NCBI GenBank assembly: GCA_964464925.1
Contig: CAYXLI010000036.1
Location: 1-56,032, forward strand
Direction of reading: 5' to 3'
DNA: 56,032 nucleotides
Source of the DNA: CAYXLI01 sp964464925
Lineage (GTDB): Bacteria > Acidobacteriota > Terriglobia > Bryobacterales > Bryobacteraceae
Part shown: positions 9,014 to 16,530 of the stretch, in pieces
Layout of the letters: the number at the start of each line of letters is the position of its first letter
Position numbering within the stretch: position 1 is the first letter of the stretch
Notes under the pieces: model-generated
Told to the model about the DNA's origin: nothing
Databases searched by the model: none
The model's input: the letters and a program-made list of their open reading frames with translations, nothing else
Translations under genes and position numbers: made by a program

Positions 9014-9637
9014 TCAGCGACGGCGTGTATCCTCGATGAACTGATCGTCCAACCGGTCGTTTTCCGTTTCCAAATGACGGGTGCGTTCCCTGGGCTTTTC
9101 GCTCGCAGCAAAATCCGCATGAGCCTCGGACGACGACGCGATATCCTCGGCGCCGGTCTGCTCCAGGATATTTTTCGCACGCTTCACCCAATCCGCATCG
9201 TCGCAATGCACGGACATGAGAATGCCGCCTCGTCGAATACGACCTTCATAGCGCTTTGCTTCGTACTCGGGAATCCCCGCGCCAATCAGAGCGCCCGTTA
9301 ATCCACCTACGGTTCCGCCAAGCCCAATACCGCCGAGCATTCCCATGATCGGTCCTGCCGCGATAAACGGCCCGATTCCGGGGATTGCCAGCGCGCCGAT
9401 GCCTGCCAGCCAGCCGAGAGCTCCACCGATGACCGCGCCCGAGGCACCGCCCGTCACCGCTCCTTCAGGTGCTTTCGTCTGCTTTTCATGAGCGAAATCT
9501 TTAGTGCCCTGATTGTCAGGGAACAACACCGAAATGTCCGTATTCCGGAAGCCTGCGTCTTTCAGAGTCTCCACTGCGTCTTCAGCAGTCAGTTGGTCCG
9601 GGAATATCCCGAACACCGCAGTATTTTTGCCTGCCAT
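9014..9637 (-). CDS. YflT-like general stress protein with glycine-zipper core (paralogue 2)
   Basis: This is a 207-aa tandem paralogue of the gene downstream, with the same layout: a YflT-like N-terminus (AVFGIFPDQLTAEDAVETL), the segment FAHEKQTKAPEGAVTGGASG, a glycine-rich hydrophobic core, and PEYEAKRYEGRIRRGGIL followed by SVHCDD. The C-terminus is charged and ends EDTRRR. The upstream sequence has an A-rich leader (AAAAAAAGAAA) and a TATAAA about 40 bases before the ATG that may be the -10 box. It is the first gene of the pair. Membrane association is inferred from the zipper core. Confidence 0.8.
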   Translation of the reverse strand: MAGKNTAVFGIFPDQLTAEDAVETLKDAGFRNTDISVLFPDNQGTKDFAHEKQTKAPEGAVTGGASGAVIGGALGWLAGIGALAIPGIGPFIAAGPIMGMLGGIGLGGTVGGLTGALIGAGIPEYEAKRYEGRIRRGGILMSVHCDDADWVKRAKNILEQTGAEDIASSSEAHADFAASEKPRERTRHLETENDRLDDQFIEDTRRR

Positions 9638-9968
9638 AAGAAATCCCTCATTTCTTTTTTTGAACTTTATATTGAACCTGGTCCAGGTCTCGCCAGCTTA
9701 CTGGTTGGGAGCCGTTCAAAACAGGACTAGTCACGGTGAAACCGGGGAACACAGAAGCAATGGTGATAATCGGCAAAGGACGGACGGAAGTCTGAAGCAT
9801 AGATCAAAGGCAAAAGAATTACTGCACGTCATTTACCATCACTACCACTCGTGTTTTCAGCCGGTTGACAGTATGCGGCAGGCGGAGCGCCGGGAACTAT
9901 TTACCGTAAGGCGCAAATCTAAGCCTCGCTGCCTGCCGCATTCCTATCCAGGTTTTCGTTACAGATCG
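9638..9968. other. 331-bp intergenic region holding a structured element
   Basis: I see no convincing coding sequence here. It contains the likely promoter of the YflT-like pair at its left end (TATAAA on the minus strand near 9670) and, at 9873-9941, an 11-bp perfect inverted repeat enclosing a 47-nt interior. The rest shows no recognisable feature. Confidence 0.5.
9873..9941. repeat. 69-bp element bounded by 11-bp perfect inverted repeats
   Basis: ATGCGGCAGGC (9873-9883) is matched by GCCTGCCGCAT (9931-9941). A nested GCGCC/GGCGC pair lies inside, so a branched stem could form. TTGACA sits just to the left (9865-9870), with no good -10 at standard spacing. It could be a structured RNA, a cruciform or a miniature mobile remnant. 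Confidence 0.45.
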
Positions 9969-10133
9969 TTACGCGCGGCGCGCGACTCCCATCACCAGCG
10001 TGACCAGGAAGATCACCAGGAACAGGTAGAACAGAATCTTCGCGATGCCTGCGGATGCTACGGCGATGCCACCGAACCCGAAGACTGCGGCGACCACCGC
10101 AATCAAGAAGAAAACCAACGCGTAGTAAAGCAT
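9969..10133 (-). CDS. DUF1328 (YtjA-like) small membrane protein, 54 aa
   Basis: This short frame encodes MLYYALVFFLIAVVAA followed by FGFGG, AGIAKILFYLF and a second hydrophobic helix ending VMGVARRA. Two transmembrane helices and the FGFGGIA motif match the DUF1328 family of about 55-aa membrane proteins, which are often found next to stress genes. Its start is fixed by AGGAGG eight bases before the ATG. No enzymatic residues are present and the function is unknown. It lies alone between two intergenic stretches within the stress island. Confidence 0.85.
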   Translation of the reverse strand: MLYYALVFFLIAVVAAVFGFGGIAVASAGIAKILFYLFLVIFLVTLVMGVARRA

Positions 10134-10270
10134 GTCATCCTCCTCTTCTTAGCTGCTCGCGATGCCTTGGCATCGAAGCTCACGGATAGATGATGAGCAC
10201 GTCGCCTGCCAACTTTAAATCCTGTGTTTACTTAAGAATCATGGGAGATTGCACTGCAAATAATACAAGA

Positions 10271-10301
10271 CGGGCCGGACGAGTTTTGCTCATCCGGCCC
10301 G
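10271..10301 (-). terminator. Hairpin terminator after the glycine-zipper protein gene
   Basis: A 13-bp stem with one mismatch (CGGGCCGGACGAG at 10271-10283 and its partner at 10289-10301) encloses a 5-nt loop. Read on the minus strand it is followed by TCTTGTATTATTT. It begins 12 bases past the stop at 10314. Confidence 0.75.
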
Positions 10302-10313
10302 AGTCAGGCAGTG

Positions 10314-11141
10314 CTACTGATTTAGGTAAATAGGGTCCGTCAATGTGAAATCCAGTGTGCTCTCTGAAGGTACCTGAACGCGCTGGCCGCGAATGGCCTG
10401 GATAGCCGCGCCCGCGCCTGCGCCGGAAGCGGCTCCGATTGCAGCGCCTTTGCCGCCTCCTGCAATTGCGCCAATGATCGCGCCCACTACCGCAGTGCCG
10501 CCGATCACCTTTGCGCTTTGGGAACCTTTGCTCTTTGACGCTACGGTAGCAGGACCACTGTTTATGGGATAAGTACGGCCATTGAGAGTCAAGCTTGATA
10601 GCACGAGCTGCACTTCTTCATTGCCCGTTATCCTCCCGGATTGCTGTACGCGAACCACCCGCACCGTGGCATCCGCACCCCGGTCAGCGATCGTCCGGCC
10701 ATTCACGACGATTGGATCATCAAGACTCGCGCGATACGTCTTGCCTTCGCTGGTTTTGTCGGAGTCGATCGCATCGATCATGCGAACGGTTACAACGGAG
10801 CCGGCAGCGACCGCGTTGTCGCCAGATACAGTTCGCGAACGGCTCGTGTCATCACGGTATGGACGATTGTCTGAAGCGCGGCTGTTAGTACGGTTGCTCT
10901 CGTCGAAGACGGACGACGAGTTTGCGTTGTTGCCGGTCGCGTTCCCGAATACAACGTTATCGACGGAAGATAGTGAGTAGGTCTCGGTTCTTCCGCCATT
11001 CTGCAGGAACCGTATGTCGCGGCTGGTGCCGCCCATAAAAGTTCCCTGCAGGACGCGTCCGTCCCGCAAGTAAAGAGAATCGGCGCTCGCCGGCCAGCAA
11101 ATGATGGCCAGGAGCGCCGTAGTAAGAATCGTATATTTCAT
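10314..11141 (-). CDS. Secreted protein with C-terminal glycine zipper, function unknown
   Basis: This 275-aa protein has a signal peptide (residues 1-20, ending WPASA). A short domain starting DSLYLRDGRVLQGTF resembles the SH3-like start of many acidobacterial envelope proteins. A Ser/Asn/Arg-rich disordered linker follows (about 70-105). A conserved beta domain (about 108-205) contains TVRMIDAIDSDKTSEG and DRGADATVRVV. The Gly/Ala-rich zipper (about 212-250) has the pattern GAIIGAIAGGGKGAAIG. Glycine-zipper modules are typical of membrane-embedded lipoproteins of the SlyB/YMGG kind. GGGAGG lies eight bases upstream of the ATG. It follows the SYLF gene by 47 bases, possibly as one transcript. 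Confidence 0.75.
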   Translation of the reverse strand: MKYTILTTALLAIICWPASADSLYLRDGRVLQGTFMGGTSRDIRFLQNGGRTETYSLSSVDNVVFGNATGNNANSSSVFDESNRTNSRASDNRPYRDDTSRSRTVSGDNAVAAGSVVTVRMIDAIDSDKTSEGKTYRASLDDPIVVNGRTIADRGADATVRVVRVQQSGRITGNEEVQLVLSSLTLNGRTYPINSGPATVASKSKGSQSAKVIGGTAVVGAIIGAIAGGGKGAAIGAASGAGAGAAIQAIRGQRVQVPSESTLDFTLTDPIYLNQ

Positions 11142-11188
11142 CGGTCACCTCCCGTTATCTGCTACTACCAAACGGGACGCGATCCGTT

Positions 11189-11893
11189 CTACTTCTGTTT
11201 CGGAGCCTTACGTGAGCGTTCGGTATCCGTATGTTCGTTTGGAACCCCACTTAACGCAGCGTATAGAGGATCTGCCGCGGCAGGCTTCTCGATCTTGCCA
11301 GTCAGAATGTCCTTGTGAGACACGGAACTGCCATAGATCTTCGCGTTGTCGTCATTGTCGGGCCGCAGGGTCGATCCGTTCAGTGTGATGCCCGCGAAAG
11401 CTCCGCGGGAGCGCGCATAGGATAGGATCTCAGCCGACATGAGTGCGTCCGTCTTGGCCGATGCATCCCGGCCGACCGGACCCGCCATAACGGCACCTTC
11501 GCCACCGATGGTAAACTTCGACTCCATCAGCCGCTGCGCCCCGCGATCGTTCAATACAACCAGGACAACATCGCTCTCGCCTCCCCCAATCTGGGCGCCG
11601 ATGCTGCCGCCCTCCAGGCGGATCGTGGAAGGACCACTCCAGCCAGAACCTACACGGCAGGTCATGACCCCTTTCCCATACTGGGCGCCCACAACGAAGC
11701 CGCCTTTTTTCACTCCGGGAATGATCGCAACGCACTTGGCGCGTTCAATCAAATCCCGTGGGATTCCCTTGTCGGGAGCCGAGTTAATCTCATGGAAAAC
11801 CGTTGCTGCATCGTTAATTCGAGTGATGGCGGCATCGCTTGCGGCGAAGACCATCGCTGAACTGCACATCAATAGACAGACCAGTCTCTTCAT
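11189..11893 (-). CDS. SYLF/Ysc84-type lipid-binding domain protein, secreted
   Basis: This 234-aa protein has a signal peptide (MKRLVCLLMCSSAMVFA) followed by a SYLF domain (about 20-200). The family hallmarks are present: IPRDLIERAKCVAIIPGVKK, GGFVVGAQYGKGVMTCR, GSGWSGPSTIRLEGGSIG, DVVLVVLNDRGAQRLM and the SRGAFAGITLNGSTL stretch. In eukaryotes the domain binds phosphoinositides; bacterial members are exported and poorly understood. The tail is short and charged (ERSRKAPKQK). A 16-bp palindrome containing TATAAA lies about 42 bases upstream and may be its promoter or operator. Confidence 0.88.
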   Translation of the reverse strand: MKRLVCLLMCSSAMVFAASDAAITRINDAATVFHEINSAPDKGIPRDLIERAKCVAIIPGVKKGGFVVGAQYGKGVMTCRVGSGWSGPSTIRLEGGSIGAQIGGGESDVVLVVLNDRGAQRLMESKFTIGGEGAVMAGPVGRDASAKTDALMSAEILSYARSRGAFAGITLNGSTLRPDNDDNAKIYGSSVSHKDILTGKIEKPAAADPLYAALSGVPNEHTDTERSRKAPKQK

Positions 11894-11934
11894 GTCTCAC
11901 CCCACTAATCTTTGAATCATAGGATTATTGATTT

Positions 11935-11950
11935 GGAGCTTTATAGCTCC
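11935..11950 (-). promoter_or_regulatory. Palindrome with embedded TATAAA upstream of the SYLF gene
   Basis: Read on the minus strand this is GGAGCTATAAAGCTCC, perfect 6-bp arms around a TATAAA-like box, 42 bases before the SYLF ATG. It could be a -10 box inside an operator, or a weak terminator of the sigma factor gene just upstream. Confidence 0.35.
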
Positions 11951-11971
11951 TTTAATGTGGCTGCGTGGATA

Positions 11972-12490
11972 TCACGCGGCCAAGGTGCTCTCGTGAGCAG
12001 GCGTGGCGGGCTTTGCTGCCGGCTCCGGGAACTTGCGGCCTAACCGCTTTCCGACGGTGCGGCGCGCCCGCAGTAACCGGATGCGGACGGCAGTCTCCGT
12101 CCAGCCTTGCTGTTCTGCGATTTCCTGAACTTTGAAACCTTCGAGATAATGCCGTTGCAGCACCATGCGGTCATTGTGCTTGCAGGACTTCAAAATACGG
12201 CGGACATCAATTGCGGCCAGATTGACCTTCGGGGCGGTGGACAACTCAGGCAAGGTCTGCAGCATCGGCTCACGACGGATATAGCTGCGGTGGATATTCA
12301 GTGCAATGCTGTTCATCCAGGTCAGGACCATGCTCTGGTCTCGTAGTTGGCCGATCCGTTCCCAGCCCTTGGCCCAAGCCGCTTGCGCGGTCTCCTGGGC
12401 GGCATCGTAAGGTAGCCCCCTCGACACCAAAAAACGGACCGTCATGTTGTAGCCTTTTTGATAAGCCTTGCCGTAATCTTCTCTTGTCAT
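11972..12490 (-). CDS. ECF-like sigma-70 family RNA polymerase sigma factor
   Basis: This 172-aa protein has a region 2 helix set (about 10-75: YNMTVRFLVSRGLPYDAAQETAQAAW and LTWMNSIALNIHRSYIRRE). A short linker follows, then a region 4 helix-turn-helix (about 100-155: RMVLQRHYLEGFKVQEIAEQQGWTETAVRIRLLRARR). Its length fits an ECF sigma factor, though region 2 is somewhat divergent. No anti-sigma gene is adjacent. Its place among stress-type genes suggests it may control some of them, which is inference. GGGGAG lies 12 bases before the ATG, a rather long spacing. Confidence 0.85.
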   Translation of the reverse strand: MTREDYGKAYQKGYNMTVRFLVSRGLPYDAAQETAQAAWAKGWERIGQLRDQSMVLTWMNSIALNIHRSYIRREPMLQTLPELSTAPKVNLAAIDVRRILKSCKHNDRMVLQRHYLEGFKVQEIAEQQGWTETAVRIRLLRARRTVGKRLGRKFPEPAAKPATPAHESTLAA

Positions 12491-12550
12491 TTTTGTCTTT
12501 TCTCCCCTATCACTTCATGCTTCGGCGGTCTTCCGCCTCTGCGGACGGGC

Positions 12551-12706
12551 CTAAATACGCCCCATGAGGACCAGAACCACCACAATAAGAACCACTAGTC
12601 CGAGGGTCCCGCTGGGGGCATAGCCCCAGGAACGGCTATATGGCCATGACGGCAATGCGCCGAGCAGCAGAACAATCAGAAGAACGATAAGAAGCGTGCT
12701 AATCAT
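12551..12706 (-). CDS. DUF3309-like small membrane protein, 51 aa
   Basis: This small frame encodes MISTLLIVLLIVLLLGALP, then a tryptophan/tyrosine-rich loop WPYSRSWGYAPSG and a second helix GLVVLIVVVLVLMGRI. Two helices separated by a W/Y/P/S-rich loop are characteristic of DUF3309 proteins, which are found in many soil bacteria. GGGAGG is present upstream. It starts 16 bases after the stop of the GlsB-like gene, so the two are probably one operon. Function is unknown. Confidence 0.82.
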   Translation of the reverse strand: MISTLLIVLLIVLLLGALPSWPYSRSWGYAPSGTLGLVVLIVVVLVLMGRI

Positions 12707-12722
12707 TGGTTACCCAGCCTCC

Positions 12723-12983
12723 CTAAATAGTCGTTGACCGCCGCATTGTGAGGCGGTAAATCGCCAGCAGAAGAATGGCGCCTAGAATCGCCATAAAGAA
12801 CCCCGCACTGTCATTCGGGCCATACAAGCCCAACATCCGGCCAATGTACCCGCCAATTACCGACCCGGCGATCCCAAGCAGAATGGTGATGATGAAGCCA
12901 CCTGGATCCCGGCCGGGCATCAGAAGCTTCGCGATCACCCCAACTACCAGACCGAACAACACCAAACCTATGAAAGAAAGCAT
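12723..12983 (-). CDS. GlsB/YeaQ/YmgE family stress-response membrane protein
   Basis: This 86-aa protein has three predicted helices (1-22 with FGLVVGVIAKLLMPG, 28-50 with ITILLGIAGSVIGGYIG, 61-80 with MAILGAILLLAIY). The motif GRDPGG, followed by the GIAGSVIGG zipper, is diagnostic of this transglycosylase-associated/GlsB family. Members are induced by stress in several bacteria, with unknown biochemical roles. It is the first gene of a two- or three-gene minus-strand unit with the DUF3309-like gene and possibly the sigma factor. A GAGGAGGA ribosome site lies upstream. Confidence 0.9.
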   Translation of the reverse strand: MLSFIGLVLFGLVVGVIAKLLMPGRDPGGFIITILLGIAGSVIGGYIGRMLGLYGPNDSAGFFMAILGAILLLAIYRLTMRRSTTI

Positions 12984-13278
12984 CCTCGTTTGTCTCCTCC
13001 TCGCAGACCTGTGACTCTTCGATCACTCGCGGTCTAAAAAGGCAATTTTGCGGCCATGGTGACAGATACTGAAGCTTCGTCCGCTAAGCTGCTCACCGGA
13101 TGTTACTTAGATGGCCGAAGGTGCGGTTGGAAAAGGTTTTCCCGGAGCACCGGCCGGTGAGCAACTTTTGCACCTGTCGGGAAATTTTTCACGTTGTGTG
13201 AAACGTTTTGGGCAGTGCAGAATCGAAGGAAGAGTGCCGCGGCGAACCCGCTCAGCTGGCTGGTACAATCGGAAGCGT
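12984..13278. other. Intergenic region between the GlsB-like gene and tRNA-Ser
   Basis: There is no credible protein gene in these 295 bp. It should hold the promoter of the GlsB operon on the minus strand and that of the tRNA on the plus strand, for which TACAAT at 13264-13269 is a good -10 box. Confidence 0.5.
13264..13269 (+). promoter_or_regulatory. -10 box of tRNA-Ser
   Basis: TACAAT ends 9 bases before the mature tRNA 5' end. No clear TTGACA-like -35 is visible at 17 bp. Confidence 0.45.
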
Positions 13279-13368
13279 GGAAAGGTGGCCGAGCGGTTTA
13301 AGGCAGCGGTCTTGAAAACCGCCAACGGGGTGACTCGTTCGTGGGTTCGAATCCCACCCTTTCCGCCA
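13279..13368 (+). tRNA. tRNA-Ser (anticodon UGA)
   Basis: This is a 90-nt class II tRNA with encoded CCA. The acceptor stem GGAAAGG (13279-13285) pairs with CCTTTCC (13358-13364), and the discriminator is G. The D-arm is GCCGAGCGGTTTAAGGC, and the anticodon loop CTTGAAA places TGA at 13313-13315. A long variable arm follows (CGGGGTGACTCG region), then the T-arm GTGGGTTCGAATCCCAC. UGA reads UCA and related serine codons. No integrase is adjacent. The convergent gene ends six bases beyond it. Confidence 0.96.
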
Positions 13369-13373
13369 CTCAG

Positions 13374-14585
13374 TTATTCGTGCATTACGCTGTAAAACCG
13401 GCCCATCCAGTAGGGGAGGATGTAGTCGATTCCGGCTCCCTCAATCCGTCCAGAACCCCCGCCATAAAGCAGAAACGGACTGCGCTGCCACAGAAAATCG
13501 GTGGTGACTCGTTCCGGCACCGGAATCGGGCTGCACGCCTGGTCAGGGGCGCCGCAACTCGGATATTTTTCTCGCAGATCCACGCCGAAGTCCCGGCGCG
13601 GTCTTTCCAGCCATTCCTGTAGCAGCCGTACGGTTTCGGCATCCCGGGTCGCATTTGGACCATTGATCGCGCGATCGATCATGTTGAAAAACGCGTTGCC
13701 GTGATCGTCGGTGGTATTCCGTAGGATGTCGTACGCTTTCTTGTAGCTCAGCCGCACCCACGAATTGTCACCGCTCGCAAGCAGACCGTAAAAATTGATG
13801 CTGTCCAAATTGAACTTGAAATACGAACTGTGCGGGTTCTGTACGTCGTAGGCGATAGGCGCGATGGTTTCGGGCGCAAGCGAAATGCTTTCCGTTTTAT
13901 ATATCGTCTCGAACCGGTCCGGATTGAGCCTGCGGCCCAGCTTCAAAAAACTAAGCTCCTGATCCATGCGGCCGAAGAAAATCGTGCTCACATTGCCGTC
14001 CGGCATTACGATTTTCCAACCATTGCCTCGCAGGTAGTCCAAGGCCCGGGTGGTGAGGTAAGCAACCATGTCGCGGACGGACTGATCCTGCACCACATCG
14101 TGAGCTACCGTCAAGCCGTAGAAGATGCCGGAGTATTGATCACGCGAGGTGTTGCCGATCCAGACGAACGCTGTGTCCCATGCCGTGCCGTTCCACACGC
14201 CGTGTGGCCCTTCTTCATGGATGATGGAATCGGCATAAGGCGAATCCGCCGGCACCGCGCAGCGGGCGAGTACGGCTGTGCCGGTCACGTCCATCAACAT
14301 CTGAATCCCCGTAAGCGCCCGCTTCACATTCTCCAGCGCCTCAGGCGAGTGAGTCACCGCATACCGGTACGATTCCGCCGCCAGCCAGTGGCCTGTCCAG
14401 ATGGCGGAATCGCCGCAGCGCGTATACGCAATGATGACATCGCTATCCGGTCCGTCAAAGATGGGGTCGAGCACGGTGCCGTAGGGCAGGTGGCGGGCGA
14501 CGAGGTTCTTGGATATGGCAATTGCGTCGGCCTCGTTCGCAGCCGCGCATACGCTGAAGAGACAGAGTACAGCTAACAACTTCAA
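13374..14585 (-). CDS. Secreted protein of unknown function, 403 aa
   Basis: I do not recognise a named family. The product has a clear signal peptide (MKLLAVLCLFSVCAAA), then an alpha-rich body with repeated Trp/His/Asp motifs (DSAIWTGHWLAAESYRYAV, GPHGVWNGTAWDTAFVWIGNTSRDQYSG, SWVRLSYKKAYDIL) reminiscent of an alpha/alpha toroid such as glycosidase-like proteins. The DQYSG motif followed by a second helical half supports that, but this is inference. A Cys-rich stretch near the C-terminus (CGAPDQACSP) may form a disulfide. Its start overlaps the stop of the uracil-DNA glycosylase gene by four bases, so it belongs to the end of the pilus operon. Confidence 0.7.
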   Translation of the reverse strand: MKLLAVLCLFSVCAAANEADAIAISKNLVARHLPYGTVLDPIFDGPDSDVIIAYTRCGDSAIWTGHWLAAESYRYAVTHSPEALENVKRALTGIQMLMDVTGTAVLARCAVPADSPYADSIIHEEGPHGVWNGTAWDTAFVWIGNTSRDQYSGIFYGLTVAHDVVQDQSVRDMVAYLTTRALDYLRGNGWKIVMPDGNVSTIFFGRMDQELSFLKLGRRLNPDRFETIYKTESISLAPETIAPIAYDVQNPHSSYFKFNLDSINFYGLLASGDNSWVRLSYKKAYDILRNTTDDHGNAFFNMIDRAINGPNATRDAETVRLLQEWLERPRRDFGVDLREKYPSCGAPDQACSPIPVPERVTTDFLWQRSPFLLYGGGSGRIEGAGIDYILPYWMGRFYSVMHE

Positions 14586-15271
14586 CTTAGCTCTAGTGTA
14601 TCAGCGGCGCGGCGGAATAGCGCGTCCAACATTTCCTCGGTCAGTTTGCCGGTCGAAGTGTTCTGCTGACTCGGGTGGTAGGAGCCGATCAGGATCGGAT
14701 GGTCAGGCGCGGTCCGATGCACGACGTTGTGCCCGAAGGAAAATGCTGACCTTGAGGAGATGACGCCGCGATCTTTCAAGATCGCCAGATAATTATCGAA
14801 CGCAAGCTTGCCGAGCGCCACCACCACCTTCACGTTTCCGAGCAGGTCGAGTTCGCGCTCCAGATAAGGCCGGCATCGCGCAATCTCTTCTACGGTCGGC
14901 TTATTGTCCGGAGGTGCGCAGCGGACTGACGCGGCTATCCACACATCCCTGAGGATAAGACCGTCATCGATCGACGTGCTGGAAGGTTGTGAAGCAAAGC
15001 CCGCGCGGTGGAGTGCGCGGTAGAGCCAATCCCCGGATTTGTCGCCGGTAAACACGCGGCCTGTACGGTTCGCTCCGTGAGCTCCCGGTGCAAGCCCTAT
15101 GATCAGCAGCCTGGCATTCGGATCGCCGAAAGACGGTACGGGCTTCGCCCAATAGTCCCAATCCTGATACGCGCGGCGCTTTACTGCGGCAATGCGCCGG
15201 CAGTGCTCGACCAACCGCGGGCAATGCTCGCACCGGATGATCTGGCCTTGGACGACTTGGAGTTTCGTCAC
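14582..15271 (-). CDS. Family 5 uracil-DNA glycosylase (UDGb type), Fe-S
   Basis: This 229-aa repair enzyme removes uracil and other deaminated bases from DNA. Motif 1 is GLAPGAHGANRTGRVFTGD, which lacks the catalytic Asp/Asn and is diagnostic of family 5. Motif 3 is HPSQQNT. The Fe-S ligands are the CEHCPRL pair, Cys in VRCAPPDN and Cys in ARCRPYL. I chose GTG at 15271 because it overlaps the upstream pseudopilin stop as GTGA; a longer frame to 15433 would run antisense-free through the proline-rich tail but adds unrelated residues. It is translationally coupled to a pilus operon, an unusual setting for a repair glycosylase. Confidence 0.9.
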   Translation of the reverse strand: MTKLQVVQGQIIRCEHCPRLVEHCRRIAAVKRRAYQDWDYWAKPVPSFGDPNARLLIIGLAPGAHGANRTGRVFTGDKSGDWLYRALHRAGFASQPSSTSIDDGLILRDVWIAASVRCAPPDNKPTVEEIARCRPYLERELDLLGNVKVVVALGKLAFDNYLAILKDRGVISSRSAFSFGHNVVHRTAPDHPILIGSYHPSQQNTSTGKLTEEMLDALFRRAADTLELS

Positions 15272-16530
15272 CGCAGTGTTGAGCCGCCTGGGTTCGACGG
15301 ATTGGGGGGCGGCGTGCCCGGAGAGTTCCCGGGATTTGCGTTCGGCAACTGCCCGCCCGGCAGGTTGTTGCCCTTTTGCGGCGTGTTGGCTTTGTTCCGT
15401 GGGTCTTTTTGAGGATCGTAAACGAATTCCCATTCGTCGTATTTCTGACGCTCGTTGTAGATCTTGATGCTGTCGCCCTCGAACTTGCTAGCCACGCCGA
15501 CGATCCCGGTTCCCATCACGCCGCCAGCCGTCTGAGGCGCGTTCGCGGCGGGGTTCATGTTCGGATTTGGAGTGGTCAGGATTTGTCCGATCAAGTTGAG
15601 GGCCGGATTCGAAGGCGCCCCTGGATTTTGACCGGGTGCCGGCGCTTGCGGAAACGGCTGGCGTCCTTGTTGCAGACCAGGCTGCGTCGGGTAGCCCCCC
15701 GCCTGCGGATACGCCGGCTGGCCGGGCTGCTGTCCTTGCTGCGGAGGAGGCGGAGGTAAAGAGCCGATGGCTGGCCCCGCAGTGATCTGGCCGTAGTTTT
15801 GCTGCTGCCCTTGCTGTTGCCCTTGCTGAGGCGGAGCGCCGGGGAAGAATCCCCCGGGTCGAATGCCGGCGGGCTGCTGCTGGCCTGGAATTGGCTGTTG
15901 GCCGGGAAATTGCGGCTGGCCTGAAACCTGCTGCTGACCAGGAACCGGTTGCTGACCTGGTAATAGCTGCCCGGGCTGCACCGGTTGAGGTTGTTGCTGC
16001 TGCTGTACCGTGTTCGGATCTGGATTCGCCTGCGGATTGCTGCCTGGTCCGCCCGGAAACGCGGGCGGCGCGCCATCACTTTGGCGCCGGCGGTTCGCCA
16101 TATTTGTACCGGTGCTGGAGCCGCTCGGCGCCGAGGATCCCACGGCCGCGGATTCCGTGATGAACGTGTTCTCGGCCTTCTTCTCCTTGTCCTGTTTCTT
16201 GATTTTCGAATCCGTCACCACCCCGTTGGTCGCGTGGATGAGTCTCCATTCATCCTTTCCGGTCATTGGGTCGAGGTAGCGCCGGCGGAGGAAGCGCTGC
16301 CGTGGGTTCTTCTCCAGGTCGTCGATGGACTGCGGGTATTTCTTGAAGGATGTGATGTAAAGCTGGATGGCGCGTGTATACTGCTCGCCGCGCTCGATGA
16401 GTATCTCTTCCTTCGCACGTTGCGATTCGAAAGCAGCACGAGGCAGTTCCGAATAGAGAAGGACCGCAATTGCCGCAGCCATGGCGAACACCAGCAGCAG
16501 CGCAAATCCTTTCTCCTGCCCGCACCTCAT
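15268..16530 (-). CDS. Atypical type II secretion/type IV pilin-like protein with long Pro/Gln-rich region
   Basis: This 420-aa protein begins with a prepilin-type leader: a short basic start, KG then FALLLVFAMAAAIAVLLY. The usual Glu at +5 after the Gly-Phe site is Leu, as in GspK/PilX-type minor pseudopilins. A pilin-like N-terminal half (about 40-110) has QLYITSFKKYPQSIDDLEK, common in GspG-like proteins, and YLDPMTGKDEWRLI. Then comes a roughly 190-residue low-complexity region (about 140-330) of PGQQ, QGQQ and PQ repeats, a small domain with KFEGDSIKIYNERQKYDEWEFVYDP and a Gly/Asn/Pro tail. It overlaps its neighbours on both sides by four bases. Confidence 0.8.
   Translation of the reverse strand: MRCGQEKGFALLLVFAMAAAIAVLLYSELPRAAFESQRAKEEILIERGEQYTRAIQLYITSFKKYPQSIDDLEKNPRQRFLRRRYLDPMTGKDEWRLIHATNGVVTDSKIKKQDKEKKAENTFITESAAVGSSAPSGSSTGTNMANRRRQSDGAPPAFPGGPGSNPQANPDPNTVQQQQQPQPVQPGQLLPGQQPVPGQQQVSGQPQFPGQQPIPGQQQPAGIRPGGFFPGAPPQQGQQQGQQQNYGQITAGPAIGSLPPPPPQQGQQPGQPAYPQAGGYPTQPGLQQGRQPFPQAPAPGQNPGAPSNPALNLIGQILTTPNPNMNPAANAPQTAGGVMGTGIVGVASKFEGDSIKIYNERQKYDEWEFVYDPQKDPRNKANTPQKGNNLPGGQLPNANPGNSPGTPPPNPSNPGGSTLR

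Noticed and set aside
13107..13325. A 72-residue minus-strand frame in the gap before tRNA-Ser
   Set aside because: It runs into the tRNA gene and shows no ribosome site or family signal.
13279..13368. tRNA-Ser as an attachment site for a genomic island
   Set aside because: No integrase, no direct repeat of the tRNA end and no composition change were seen next to it.
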